Assembly (NCBI GenBank): GCA_024291935.2
Contig: JAGTYA010000025.1
Location: 11,677,501 to 11,741,500, forward strand
Length of the DNA stretch: 64,000 bases
Direction: 5' to 3'
Source of the DNA: Okapia johnstoni
Lineage: Eukaryota > Chordata > Mammalia > Artiodactyla > Giraffidae
Shown here: piece by piece, positions 24,451 to 36,689 of the stretch
How positions within the stretch are numbered: position 1 is the stretch's first letter
Layout: the number at the start of each line of letters is the position of its first letter
Program-made: the position numbers and the translations under genes
The notes under the pieces: model-generated
Databases searched by the model: none
What the model was told of the DNA's origin: nothing
What the model saw: the letters and a program-made list of their open reading frames with translations, nothing else

Positions 24451-24551
24451 ACTTAGTCATGTTGCCACACCCATTGCTAAGTTGCTCGAGAGGCTGTGCA
24501 TAAAAGTGCTTTAGCTGGCTTCACAGCTGATCTGAATAAAATCGGGGATGA

Positions 24552-24690
24552 AAAAAGTGAAAGTGTTAGTCACTCAGTCATGTCCAGCTCTTTGTGACCC
24601 CCTGGACTGTGGCCCACCAGGCTTCTCTGTCCACGGAGATTCTCCAGGCCAGAACACTGCGGTGGGTGGCCTTTCCCTTCTCCAGGAGTT
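24552..24690 (-). mobile_element. Bov-tA SINE tail, antisense, truncated
   Basis: The + strand reads GTGAAAGTGTTAGTCACTCA to CCTTTCCCTTCTCCAGG and then stops; the pseudo-tRNA head is absent. It lies only 100 bp from the preceding sense SINE. Confidence 0.88.
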
Positions 24691-27644
24691 AGGTCGCCAC
24701 CAAGAAGGGAGAGAGTGGGTACTGGGCAGGTGAATAGCAGTCTGTGCCAGCCCCTCTCTGTTTCTGGGAAGGGACCAGTTTTCCATTAACAGTAGTGAGA
24801 GCAAATGTCTGATAGAGACGTTGGTATAAAATGTCAGTCCTTGTATAAAGAGGTAATCAGGTAAATATTAACTCAGTTGGTGCATGGGCAGGGTACAATC
24901 CTATATCAGTGCGGGCAGTAGCAGCGATGCAGCTGGGTGACCCTGCCTCCTGTGGAGAGGTCTGGGGTCACAGGAGGCTTGCGGGGGGGCCTTGCTCTGG
25001 GAATAGTGACGCTTGCCCCACACGTCTGCCAGCACCCAGCTGCACTGAGTCCACGCCGGCTGGTGGCCGCTCTCCTGACCAGATGCGTGTCCCGTGTTCC
25101 CACCCACGTGCGCTCCCTGCCGCCTCTCACGTTGGCACCTGTCCTTCGTGTGTCCTCTGACCCACGCCTGGCCGTCGTGTGACTGCGTGTGGGCAGGGGG
25201 CTGAGACGCGGGGCGGGGCGGGCAGGACAGTGCCCTGTGCTGCGTGGGGGTCCATCCGCCAGTTTTGCTCAATGGCCATCCCCCCGTCGCAGAGAACAGA
25301 GCACAGCTCACATGAGCCCACCGCTGACTCTGGGCTTTCCCCCGCTCGCGGGTCATGGTGGCTCGCGGGAAGTGAAATTGTCTGAATTCGGGTTTTACCT
25401 TCTGCTTTTCTCGCTGAGGTTGAGCAATGTGGTTGGGGAAGCCCCCTGGGTGCGGCTGGGGCTGCGTCGGCAGGGAGAGTGGCTGGGGTCTGACCAGGGT
25501 CTGATGGCCCGGAGGCTGCGGGTGCTGGGGGACGCTTGTGAGCACCCAGCACCCTGTCAGACATCGCATTCCTCCTGCACGGGCCCTCCACGGGCTCCGG
25601 CGAACTTTGAAACAGAAGGCAAGGGTCATCGGGGATGTTCTGGTTTAAAGGGCACACGACGTGTGAACACGAGTGCAGGTCCACATGCGTGACAGTCTCC
25701 GGACAAGCCTGCCCAGAAAGCCCCTTCCTCTTCCACAGCGCCTCCCTTGGGTCTCCTCCAAGGCCGAGGAGGACTTGGGGAATGAGGGCGAGGCCCCCCC
25801 TCCCAGGACCCTCTCTCCTTCCCCCCTTCCCAGGTCGGCAGGGCAAACCCCCTCAGGTGGTCAGTGTGCAGCCAGCCAGCTGTGACCGGGCGCTGCGGTC
25901 GCCTTTCCTGGTCCGGGTAGAGACCCGTGGCTGGGGGAAAGCCCAGGTGATGTGCGTGGAGAGCGGAGGCCCCGGGGTGGATGCACCATGTCTCTAGGTG
26001 GCCTTCCCCCCGCAGCACAAGGCTCAGGAATGCTGGCCTGACGGCTGAGGGCGCTGGGGCAGAGGCGAAGCGCGTCTTGTGACCATGGCACGTGTCTGGA
26101 GCTTTTTATACATTTGTTTGCTTTGGTTCTTCCTTATCTTGCCTTTCATGGCTGTGAGTGTGACAGCAGGACTGGTTCCCTAACACGGGCAGCTTGTCTA
26201 CCTCAGTCCGGGCGCCTCTCCTTTCCAGGGGATCCCAGGAGCTCAGCGGGAACCGGGTGGCATTGTGGGCGGGCCCCCGGGGCCGGAGGTCACTGCCAGG
26301 GCTGAGTTCGTGGGGGGAAGTGCAGGACGAGGAAGCACAGAGAAGTGGGGTGAAGCCGGGGCGTGGGGGAGAGGCAAGTGCACCCCCCTTATGCCCCAAC
26401 GGCTGAAATAGCCACAAGCAGAGCTCTAGCCTGTGGGCACGGGGCCTGCGGACCCAGGAGGCTGGTGCCAAGTGCACAGCGGGGCAGAGCTGCAGAGGCT
26501 GCCGTGTGGTTGTGATTGGAATGCCACCGCCGGGAGGACAGGGCTTGGCCGGTGCTGGCCGGTCCAGACTGGTCTGGGCCGGCCCAGCCCAGCCTCCACG
26601 CCGGAGGCCACCTCATCCTCGAGGACAGGGTGTCCGGGGCCCTGCTGGGGTGGCAAGACCTGCACGTCTGGGGGGCGGGGCCCTCGCTGCCCTGAAGCCT
26701 GTGGTCCATGTCATTGGTGGCTCCAGAGCCACCTCTTGTTCGCAGAAGGAACACTCCTGCCCCGGACCACACGCTGCCCTCGTTGCTGTTGGCACCTCCA
26801 GCAGGGAGGGCGGTGGTCAGAGAGCTGATGGTGTTTGCCCAGGCTCCCGAGCGGCAGAGTGAGACCCCAGGCCCAGCGGCATCTGATGCTGGTTCAGGGA
26901 GCTGCAGGCGCTGAGCCCAGCCGCTGACCCGCTTGGGTCACACAGCCTGAGAATCCAGGGAATGTGGCTGGAAACAGGGATCCATTCCAGCTGGAGAGCC
27001 CTGGGTCCCAGGCCTGTGTGGGCTCAGGCTTGACCCCCCAGGACGTCCCCCGGGGCAGGAAGAGGGTGCGGAAGCGAGTCCACCTTCCCGGGTGGTCTAG
27101 CTGCTCAGGAGGGGCTCCCTGCCACCTCACTCTCCTGCTTCTGTTTCGTGTGCCTTTTTGTCTTTTCTGATCTGTCTGGGTTCCTTTTGCACTTACTTCT
27201 GTGAATAGCGTGTCTTCCATTTTTGTACCAATTCTTTTTCTGCTCGTGAGAATCTGAGGTTTATTTTATTATGCAAGAGTAGAGAACCTCTTTTTTTCTT
27301 TTTTAAATACAAGGCCTCTGACTCAGAAAAATCATTCAGGGGTGCAAGAACAAGTAAATGGAAGGAGATTTTTTTCCTCTTGGATACAAATAGCAATTTC
27401 AGCGTACATGCTTTTTAGATTAAGACAAAAAAGATAAAACTGTTTGACAGTCCCATGTTCTGCGGGATTATGACTGTGGCGGGATGAAGGAGGGAGCCCG
27501 AGACGGGTGTGCAAACCTGCTCTAGTGAACAGGTGGGAACAGCCCTGGCACCCTCCCTGAGAGGTGGCTGGTCCAGACCTGGGCACACACAGGCCCCTGC
27601 CTGCTGAAAGGAAGGAGAGAGATCTGTAATTCTAGCTTTGGACA

Positions 27645-27770
27645 GGCCTCCAAGACATATTGTTAAGGGGAAAAAAATTGAGTCCTGTTTATGGAAAGAA
27701 AGAGCCAACACAGACTTATCCAGAGGTAGAGACCTGTATGCGACTGTAGAAAAAGGTCTGGCAAGTCCCC
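27645..27770 (+). mobile_element. L1M 3' UTR fragment
   Basis: The motif AGACATATTGTTAAGGGGAA followed by an A-rich stretch is typical of old mammalian L1 3' regions. Its borders are uncertain. Confidence 0.45.
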
Positions 27771-27821
27771 CCGCCCCAGTGACAGGATAAGCAGGTCTGA
27801 GGCTTTGTTCACGTTGTCTGC

Positions 27822-28035
27822 TGGTGTTCAGTCGCTCAGTCGTGTCCGGCTCTGCGCTCCTGTGGACTGCAGCACGCCAGGCTTCCCTGTCCTTCACTGT
27901 CTCCTGGAGTTTGCTCAAACTCATGTCCATGGAGTCAGTGATGCCATCCAACCATCTCATCCTCTGTTGCCCCCTTCTCTTCCTGCCCTCGTCTTTCCCA
28001 GCATCAGAGGCTTTTCCAGTGAGTCAGCACCGTTG
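27822..28035 (-). mobile_element. BovB LINE 3' fragment, antisense
   Basis: Starts at the 3' terminus (GTTCAGTCGCTCAGTCGTGT) and ends about 215 bp inward near GTGAGTCAGCACC. It is 5' truncated. Confidence 0.9.
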
Positions 28036-28619
28036 TTCATGTGCTTTGTAATTTATAGTAAATAACTTGAGAAGTGAGTTGGTGCAGGGCTTGTTGACCT
28101 GGCGTGGCCCCGGGAGGTGGGCTGGGACACCCAGACATCCACCTCAGGAGAACGAGCCTTCAGCCAGGGCCTCGCCATATCTGAGGGCAGGTGTAGACTG
28201 AGCCAAGGTTCCCCACCCGGGCCAGCGTGACAGTGGCCAGTCAGCCACTCAGCTGTCGTGGTGACTCAATGCCTGCCGTTAGTCTAGCTGGTGGTCCCTG
28301 AGTCTGGGTGGCAGGCATCAGGCTGGGGAGGCGTCCACTGGTCTCTGGCCAGCAGGGTTTCTGGAAGCTTCGAGACCTCTGGAGCCTGGGCGCAGACCCA
28401 GCCAGGTGTCACCTGGGGTGCATTCAGTCAAAGTAAGTCTTGAGCCAGGATCCAGTCCTGAGCAGCATCGGGTCCTGCCAGGAGGAGCGGGGGGCTGCTT
28501 CTGGGGGTTGGGGGGTGCAGCCATTTCCCCGCCAGCCCAGAAGGGACCAGGGCAAGCCCACAGGTGTGTTTCCGAGAGGCGAAGACTGCAGAATGAAATG
28601 AAAAGTGCCTTGTGGAGCG

Positions 28620-28900
28620 ATTTCTGATAATTGCTTTTTCTGTCTCGGTGGTGCTTAGGGAATTGTGTTGATGGCCCTGAGCAGGCCTCAGCCGCCTCGG
28701 GGCTCCATTAAGAGCCCTTCAGCCCGACTGTCATTCCCTCCTCACCCCCCACCGGCTCCTCGCCTCCAAGCCCGCGACACCTTGCCTGCCGCTTTCACGC
28801 CCGAACGCGCCAGCTCCAATTATAGGCGCTTCTCGGGAGCAGATATGATTGCAGGCTGATTGCAGAGCTGCTGACTTTATTTTCAGGCTTTATGTATCTG
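28620..28900. other. Candidate conserved non-coding segment
   Basis: This stretch is less repetitive than its surroundings and has several AT-rich homeobox-like cores (CCAATTATAGG, GATATGATTGCAGG) inside balanced, non-CpG-decayed sequence. No repeat family was recognised. Its role is inferred from texture only. Confidence 0.25.
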
Positions 28901-29079
28901 TGCTGATGGACGAGTGTGATTTTTCAAAAAATGATAAAACTGCCTTAACTCCCCACCCCAATGACAAAATACCAGTTCACTGTAGACATTTTGAAACATA
29001 CAGAAGGACAAAACCCCAAAAATAACCTTAATCTGATTACCCCAAGAGAGTACCCCATTTTGTGGTATGTACTTTCAGC

Positions 29080-30470
29080 TGTGTGCATGTGTGCGGGGTT
29101 ACATTTGTGTGGTATTGTGTGTGTGTGTGTGTACTGGTATGTGTGTGTGTTGGTGTGTGTGCATGGTATTACATGTGGGTGGTATTACATGTATGTGTGG
29201 TATTTGAGTGTGTGTGGTGTGTGCGTGTTATTACATGTGTGTGTCTCTGTGTATATATGATTGTATGTGTATGTTATGTGTGTACATGGTATTGTGTGCA
29301 TATGTATGATTATATGTGTGTGTATGATTGTATCTGTATATATGATTGTGCGTGTACATGTGTGTGGTATTACATGTATGTGTGGTATTTGAGTGTGTGG
29401 TGTGTGTGTGGTATTACGTGTGTGTGTAGTATTACGTGTGTGTATATGATTGTATATGTATGAGGTATTATGTATGTATGTGTGTGTATGTGTATATATA
29501 TGATTGTATGTGTATGTATCTGTGTGTATCTGTGATTGTGTGTGTATGTACATGTGTTATGGTATGTGTGTATGTCTGTGTATATATGATTGTGTGTACA
29601 TGTGTGTGGTTTTATGTGTGTGGTATTATGTGTGTATGTGTGCATGTATGTTGTATGTGTATGTATGTGGTATTATGTGTGTGTGTGTGTATGTAAGTGT
29701 GTTGTGGTATTGTGTGTGTGTATATATGAGTGTGTCTGTGTGTACGTGTGAGTGGTATTATCTCTGTGTGTCTGTGTGTATATATGATTGTATGTGTGTA
29801 TATGTGTGTGTGGTATTACATGTCTGTATGGTATTTGAGTGTGTGTGTGGTATTACGTGTATGTGTAGTATTACATGTATGTGTCTCTGTGTATATATGA
29901 TTGTATGTGTATGTGTGTGTGAGTGGTATTCTGTGTGTGTGTCTGTGTGTACATGTGTGTGGTATTCTCTGTGTGTCTGTGTATATATGACTGTGTGTGT
30001 GTATATATGATTGTGTGTGTACGTGTGTGTGGTATTCTGTGTGTGTCTGTGTGTATATATGATTGTGTGTATATGTGAGTGGTATTCTGTGTGTGTCTGT
30101 GTGTATATGACTGTGTCTATGTGTACATGTGTGGTGTTCTGTGTGTGTGTCTGTGTATATGACTGTGTGTCTGTATGTACATGTCTGTGGTATTCTGTGT
30201 GTGTCTGTGTGTGCGTGTGTGTGGTGTTCTGTGTGTGTGTCTGTGTGTCCGTGTGTGTGTGTGTGTGTTTGTGTGTGTGTGTCTGTGTGTCCGTGTGTGT
30301 GGTGTTCTGTGTGTGTGTCTGTGTGTACGTGTGTGTGGTGTTCTGTGTGTGTGTCTGTGTGTACGTGTGTGTGGTGTTCTGTGTGTGTGTCTGTGTGTCC
30401 GTGTGTGTGGTGTTCTGTGTGTGTGTCTGTGTGTATGTGACTGTGTGTCTCTCTGTCTGTGTGTGCGTGT
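29080..30470. repeat. TG-rich compound satellite, 1.4 kb
   Basis: The + strand is almost all T and G with scattered A and C. The left part mixes TGTGTATATATGATTG and GTGTGTGGTATTAC segments. The middle repeats GTGGTATTCTGTGTGTGTC. The right part (about 30227-30430) is a regular 36-bp unit of the type CTGTGTGTGTGTCTGTGTGT + ACGTGTGTGTGGTGTT. Because 36 is divisible by three, long open frames arise on both strands; they are not genes. Confidence 0.97.
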
Positions 30471-30479
30471 GGAGATGCC

Positions 30480-31340
30480 TGAGCCCGGAATGGACAGCTG
30501 TCCCCGATGCGTCCCTGGGTCTGGCCCCCGCCCCCGCCCCGGGCTGTGCCGTGTCCCCTCGATCTTTGCTCTTCCCTGTGCTTTTCCCTGAGCTGCTTCT
30601 GCAGGTGTGGAGTGTGAGCGCAGCGAGCGGAAGCTGACGGGAGCAGTCTGGGGGCCGTGTCCTGGGCTGCCCCGAGGAAGGGGCCGGGTCCAGAGAGGGC
30701 GAGCGTCCTGCTCGGGGCTGCCGGGCAGGCCGGGGCCTGGACTCCTAGACGGGCCCCAGCGCACCTTGCTGGCCCCCTCGTCTCGGAGGCCTTCTCTGCG
30801 GCGAAGCCCTGAGGGCCCTCTTGCTCGGGCTGGACTCAAGACCCCACTCTCAGTCCCCGTGGGCCTGCCGGTCGACCTGGGGGGAGCCCCTCATTAGCAA
30901 CCCCGACCTCTGGCTCCCCACGGTCCTCGCTTCCCTGAGAGCCGGCTGTGAACCTGGAGGTGCAGCTGTGACTCGAGGCTCCGGCCCCCGCAGGCCGTCT
31001 CTGGGGCGCGGCCCCGCAGGTGGAGGCCATCAGAGCATCATCGTGTGCCGACGCCGGTCCCGGGGCCCCAGGGACACAGGGAGAAGCAGAGGGCCTCCCG
31101 GGGGGCGCACAGGGCGAAGGAGGGTTGAGCGCCACGACGGGGCGGGGAGAGACCCCGGCAGAGCATGTGTGTGGAGCCTGGAGCCGGGAGAGGGCGGAGC
31201 GCGGGGGTCTGGGGATGCTGCCTCGTGCTGGCCTTACGCGGCCCCAGGCTGTCGGAGGGAGGCGCCCGGGGGCCCCAGGAGGAGTGGCGGGACCTGCTCG
31301 CACCCCGAGGTCACTCACTCCTGGGGCTGGCTCCGTCGGG
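30480..31340. promoter_or_regulatory. Intragenic CpG-island-like block
   Basis: By hand count, ten of the twelve 60-base rows I counted from 30601 to 31320 have 4 or 5 CpGs; the other two have 3 and 7. With GC content near 70% this gives an observed/expected ratio of about 0.65, above usual island thresholds. There is no exon in it. It may be an alternative promoter or enhancer of MGLL, or only a GC-rich spot. Confidence 0.5.
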
Positions 31341-31721
31341 GTTGGGAGCAGGGCCCCTCAGGTTTGCAGACCCCTCCCAGGAAAAATGCAGAGGCAGGGC
31401 AGGGGCAGGCGCGTGTCCCCCCCAGGCCTGCAGACCCCTGCACTGGAAGAGGCCTGGGGCTGGAGCGCGTGCGGTCAGGGAGCCTGAGGGCTGCTCAGCG
31501 AGGACTGCGGGGCTGGGGTGAGCGGGCAGGGAGGGGCGGGCGGGTGGTCCCAGCAGCTGCCCAGATGAGGGGCGCCGTGGGGCAGAGGGTAGACGGTTGC
31601 TGGGACCCAACCATCCCTGGACGGTGCTTCTGTTCCTGAAATCGCCACCGTGAGGTCGAAACATGGGGCACAGAAGAAGAGGAGCAATGTTTGCTGGCCG
31701 ACGATGCGACTGCCACTTGGA

Positions 31722-31875
31722 CCTGCTTCCTCATTTAATCGTCCAGGAGTGCCTACTGGAATCAGGGCAATTTTCACCAAGGGAAGAACCAGGACCACGA
31801 CTGTGGGGCAGGTCCACGTCCAAGGTCACGGCCAGACCAGCCGGATTAAAACCCAGACCTGGCGCCGACGTTCAT
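31722..31875 (+). mobile_element. MIR SINE fragment
   Basis: CTTCCTCATTTAATCGTCCA near the start and GTCCAAGGTCACGGCCAGAC with a following CCCAGACCT match the MIR order with high divergence. Confidence 0.6.
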
Positions 31876-33464
31876 GTCCTTCCTCCAGAAACTCTGCCAG
31901 TCGATGGTTCCCAGAGCCCAGGAGAACACGAGTCAGAACAATAGCCCATCTCATCCGCTGTCTAACAAAAGTGAAGATGATCCTAAGGACACGGAGACGG
32001 TGTTTAAAAATGGAGTGTCTGTGAAAACCAGGTCAGGCCGGGACTCTGCCTGATCTGACCTATGGTTGCCCATCCCTTGGACCTTCTGTGAAATCTTTTT
32101 TTAACATTAAACCTTTTCCTGAAGTTTCACGCCCTTGGGACTGCTGACTTGGTGGAGTTTGCCTCCAGTGCTGTTGGGAATTGGCCACGCATCCTGTTTC
32201 TTTGTGGAGGACGTTTATCTCTTGAGCTCATTGCATCCTGGAGTTTCTGTCGCCAACGCCTCTCCCGCCCTGCAGCTGCTGCCTGTTTGTGAACCTCAGG
32301 CTCTTTCTCTCTGTGTGTGTATTCAGCCACCATCAAGATCTGGGGGAAAGGTCTGGCCTTTCTGAGTGACTTGGGCTCACCCGGCATCACCCAGAGCCCC
32401 GCCTGCTCGTGAGAGGGGAAAAGAACATGACGCCAGGGAGGGGTGGCTGATCCCAGGAGGACCCGGCCCCTTCCAGCCATCCTACCGCTGATGCAAAAGG
32501 AAGTTCGTCTCGCTAGACGCCGAGAACCGTAGTTATGACACTTTTTGTCATTCTGTTTCCTCTTATTTATGCAGTGGAGAGGAGGATGTTTTCAAATAAA
32601 CCCTCTAAATATGAAATCCCTAGAATGCATTATTTCTAAAATGCTACACCGTTAACCGCCTCTTAGCTGGTTACATTATAAAGCGTGTTGTTGTAACAGC
32701 TCAAAAAAAAAAAAATTCCAAGCCGAGATGTGTTTCCATAGCCCATATGCTGAATCCTGGCATCCTTATACCTTTTTTCAAGCTGTTGTCAATTAGAAGA
32801 GAAATTAATGTCTGCCTCGACGTCCTCCATGCCGTTGAGCCTGCGCGTGGATGCTGCGAGAACCCCCTTTCTCCTGCCGTCCAGGGGCGCTCATCCGGCA
32901 GGTGCTGGGGGACGAAAATGCATCGTTCCAAGTGTCCGTGATGGATGCCTGGACCATCCGCAGACAGAAGAGGGAAAAAATGACTTTTCTTGAGGGAAAC
33001 AAACTGTTTTCCAGGCCAGCAAGCTGCAATCTTGGTCTCTCTGCCGTCTGCACGTTTTCTAGACAGAGGGTGAGAGACGGAAGCAGAACCTCCCGGATCA
33101 CACGGTGCTTACTCCCCATCCAGCCGGGGACGGACGCCCGCCAGCGGGGCAGCACCAGCTTCTGTCTGGCCTGTTTTGCTCGCCGTGGTCCCTCTGCCCT
33201 GGGCCTCTCACAGTCCTCTGTCCGACGCTGTCTGCTCTGAAACTAAGAAGGGCATTTCTAGCATTTGTGCGGTGTGTCGGCTGTGATGACCGGATGCAGC
33301 GGCCTCTTAGCTTAAGGGTACGATTCTTCGGCTTTTAAATTGTCTTTGGTCTCCTGTCCTTACCCTTCAGTGAAGAACACTGTTGCGTGTGGGGTTTCTG
33401 CTATCAGATGTCTCAGGAGCGCAGAAAACAAGCCAGACCTTCATTAGAAACAAGGGCTTTGAAA

Positions 33465-33703
33465 AAAAGTGTTCATTGCTTAGTTGTGTCCGACTCTTTG
33501 CAACCTCCATAGACGGTAGCCCTCCAGGCTCCTCTGTCCATGGGATTCTCCAGGCAAGAATACTGGCGTGGGTGGCCATTTCCTTCTCCAGGGGATCTTT
33601 TCCACCCAGGGATTGAACCTGGGTCTCCTGTGTTGGCAGGCGGATTCTTTCCCTGCAAATGCAGGAGACCCAGTTCGATCCCTGGGGAAGATCCCCTGAA
33701 AAT
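33465..33703 (-). mobile_element. Bov-tA SINE with internal inversion, one target-site duplication
   Basis: Bases 33465-33650 are antisense Bov-tA down to the reversed head (GGCAGGCGGATTCTTT). Bases 33651-33703 turn back to sense (TGCAAATGCAGGAGACCCAG to GATCCCCTGAAAATG). The 11-bp repeat GGGCTTTGAAA at 33454-33464 and 33704-33714 flanks the whole unit, so both parts were inserted together. Confidence 0.9.
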
Positions 33704-34279
33704 GGGCTTTGAAACCATGATGCAGAATTCTAAACAGCACGATCACATTGCAGCCTGAAGTCAGGAGAATCTATGGAGAAACTGGCTTCCTCTTTCCTGC
33801 AGAGCAATGGAGGGAGACGGGAAGCCGGAGGTGCAGAACGGTCTGGGGGAAACCTGCCGGCACTGGGTTGTGAGGCTTTCCGTCACGTCTCCTTTGGGTG
33901 CACCTGATGTGGCTCCAGCCTTCGCACATGCCCTCCCAGCAGTCAGGACTCCCAGCTCGCCCAGCCTCGGTTATCTTATGAACCATTGTTCCGGTCAGGC
34001 ATGTGTTCTGTGGCTGTCTCCCTACCAAAGGCAGAGAAATGAGTTGCCCTAGAAAAAGGAGAGAAAAACATTTGATTGCACGTTCTCCAGCCCCAAACAG
34101 TAGCTTTCTGTAGGGTTTTTACCTGGAAGCAAAGTACCAAAATGGGAAGAACGTGGGTTTGTGATACCTCCTAAAATAAAGACAGAGCTATAACTCCCTG
34201 AGCTGACAAGGATGTGATGAAATCCACATTTCCGTGCTTGGCTGGGGACCACGGAAATTCTCAAGTTGGAGAGCATTGT

Positions 34280-34540
34280 CGATTCTATAAATGAGGACTC
34301 TCCAAAATAGTTGTATCTTTCAATCTAGAAATCCCGATTTGGCAAGTTTATCCTAACAATTCTATAAGCATCTGTGAAAAGTTGTTCATCTCAGTGTTAT
34401 TTAGAATAGCAAAGATTGTCGGTGCCCTGCCATTGAGAGTAATGTGAGTTCCAGTTTGATCCCCTGATAGGGTATCATGCAGTGTAAATCACAGTTACAA
34501 ATAATATGTCAGTGTGGGGGAAATAATTCATGTATTCCGT
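34280..34540 (+). mobile_element. L1M 3' region fragment
   Basis: Order: a degenerate AGAAATCCCGATTTGGCAAG, GTTATTTAGAATAGCAAAGA and a stretch like the L1 ...ATCATGCAGTGTAAATCA... . This is the classic L1 3' order, strongly diverged. Confidence 0.5.
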
Positions 34541-35230
34541 GTGTTAAGTTAAAAATCACTTCTCCTCCCCGCAAAGCTGCAGAGCCTAGCCAAGATGGGA
34601 CACCTAGCAGGTAACTGGGACATGTTCATCCAATCGAAATGGTCAGCTTCTGCCCTTTTCCTGCAGTGGCCCCTGAGAAGACCCTTGTCAGCTGCAAGGC
34701 TGTCTTTCTCCCCATCTCCATCCTGACACATACGCCCTGGATGGGAGATGAGGGTGTTGACTGAGCAAGGAGCCTGGTTACACTGCCTGACTGCCCTGGC
34801 CAGGGGACACTTGTGGCCACCTCTCCCAGGACCTTCTGCCCCTCTGTGAGTCTCCTGGGGGTCCCCGCATAAGTCTCCTGCCAGCAGAGAACATGATCAT
34901 CACCGAGTGGGTGGCTTTGTCTTGTCTGGGAGAACTTGGGCTGGCCAAGAGGAGCCAGGCGGCTATGCCAGCTGAGAGAGCGGCACAGACAGGACGGGGG
35001 CCCCCGGGGGCCGCGGGAGGAAGCCGCATGGTTGCGTGGGTCATCAAAGACACCAGTGGTGACATTGAAGGCGTCCCACAGAATGTGAGCTCTTTTCTTC
35101 CGAGGATGTGTGTGTCCTGGAGGGCGTCGCAGGGCAGCTGGGACCGTTCCCTTTGGTCATCACGGAAATGAGACCAGACCTGCACTGTGTTTACTTCTGC
35201 TTGGTGAGGGAAGGACTGGTTTGTTGCTTT

Positions 35231-35394
35231 TTTATTTAAAAAAAGGTTTTTAAGTAATTAGAAATCATTTGTTTGGCTGTGCCGGGTCTTAGCTGCAGCA
35301 CGCGGGACCTAGTCAGTCCCTGACCAGGGATTGAACCCAGGCCTCCCGCATTGGGAACACAGGCTCCCAGCCCCTGGACCACCAGGGAAGTTCC
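35231..35394 (-). mobile_element. CHR-2 type SINE with target-site duplication
   Basis: The + strand reads an AT-rich tail, TTGGCTGTGCCGGGTCTTAG, TGACCAGGGATTGAACCCAG and ACCACCAGGGAAGTTCC. The 9-bp repeat TGTTGCTTT at 35222-35230 and 35395-35403 flanks it. Confidence 0.85.
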
Positions 35395-36539
35395 TGTTGC
35401 TTTAAAAAAAAATTTTTTTTTTGTCATCTCCACAGCTAATGTTTGCTGTCCAGTTTGTGTGCAGCCCAGACCTGTGCACTTGACGTGGGTGGTCTTGGGT
35501 CATCTTGCCCACAGTCCAAGGAGGGCACCGCCGCTCTATGGGGGCCCCCGGGAGTCAAATCTCTGCAGGAGGCCTTACCTGTGGGGGCCGGGTTCGGTCC
35601 AGGACGCCCAGCCCCGGAGCTGTCCCTGGGCCCACACCCGCCTGCACTGATACCTTCCTGGCTTCTCCTGGGTGATCCGCTGTGACCACATGCAGCTTCT
35701 GTCACCGGGGGAAGGATGCAGGGCTGTGCTCTTTCAGTCATGTTTTAAATTCAGGCCAGCGGGTCCAGGCGTTCTGTTCATTCCACACAGCGCCGCCCCA
35801 GAACTTGATTCCAACACTACCTCATAGAACTTGGCAAGCTAGGGCGAGTTTTTGCTTAATTTTCTCCTTGGTATATTTACATCCTCGCCACACGGCTGTG
35901 GCCACCACCCCCTCTGTGGTCATCCTGCCCCCACAGCATCAGGGGGCTGGGCACCCCTGGCAGGGTTCCCGCCACCACCCACCTGCCTGGTCCACCTGGG
36001 ACTGGGCTCGGTTCTGTGCTGGGACCTGAGCGGCATGGCCCCCAGAGCCCGTCTCTGACCCTTCCCGGCGGGCCCACAGTCAGGGCAGCTGGATGCCCAC
36101 AGTCCGGCAGATGGCTTCTGCCCAAGGCCTCCCCTGCCTTGGGCATTGCTCTGACCACACGGGTGGGGGCAGGACCTGAGGCCAGATTCCAGCCTCTGCC
36201 CCCGCCTACCTTCCTGGCATTGTAGCTGAGTTTGAACTTGCAGGAGCATTGGTTCAGTACCCACGTGTGTGAGGGCATCCCCCGGGCCCCGCCTCGGCCT
36301 CAGCGTTGCAGGGCTGGCCCCGGTCCAGGGCAGAAGGAGCCATTTCTCCTTCACTGACGTTGACTCCCTGTGGTTAAGAAACGCTGACCATGTCCTGCCT
36401 TTTCCGAAGGCGGTCCTGACTGGAGCTGGTGTTAGTTGCTGACGTATCCAAAGCTTCAAGAGGCCCCACGTCCTAAACAGTAACTGCCCAACGTCTCCCG
36501 TCTTGGAGAGAGGGATCTGGGCTTTTCTTTCTTGTAAAC

Positions 36540-36653
36540 TGCTCCAGGTCTCCGTTGCAGCTCGGGGGTTCTAGGTCCCTGACCAGGGATGGACCATGAG
36601 CCCCCTGCACTGGGAGTGGGAAGTCTGAGCCACCGGAGCACCAGGGAAGTCCT
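36540..36653 (-). mobile_element. CHR-2 type SINE fragment, antisense
   Basis: CTCCGTTGCAGCTCGGGGGT, CCCTGACCAGGGATGGACCA and AGCACCAGGGAAGTCC follow the reversed CHR order. Confidence 0.75.
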
Positions 36654-36689
36654 TCTTTTTCTAAGGCAGACTTCACCATGGCCAACCTT

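Noticed and set aside
29062..30637. Cys/Val-rich plus-strand and Thr/His-rich minus-strand open frames
   Set aside because: Direct translations of the TG satellite.
30821..31639. 272-codon plus-strand open frame
   Set aside because: Lies in the CpG-rich block; composition alone explains the lack of stops and no family is recognised.
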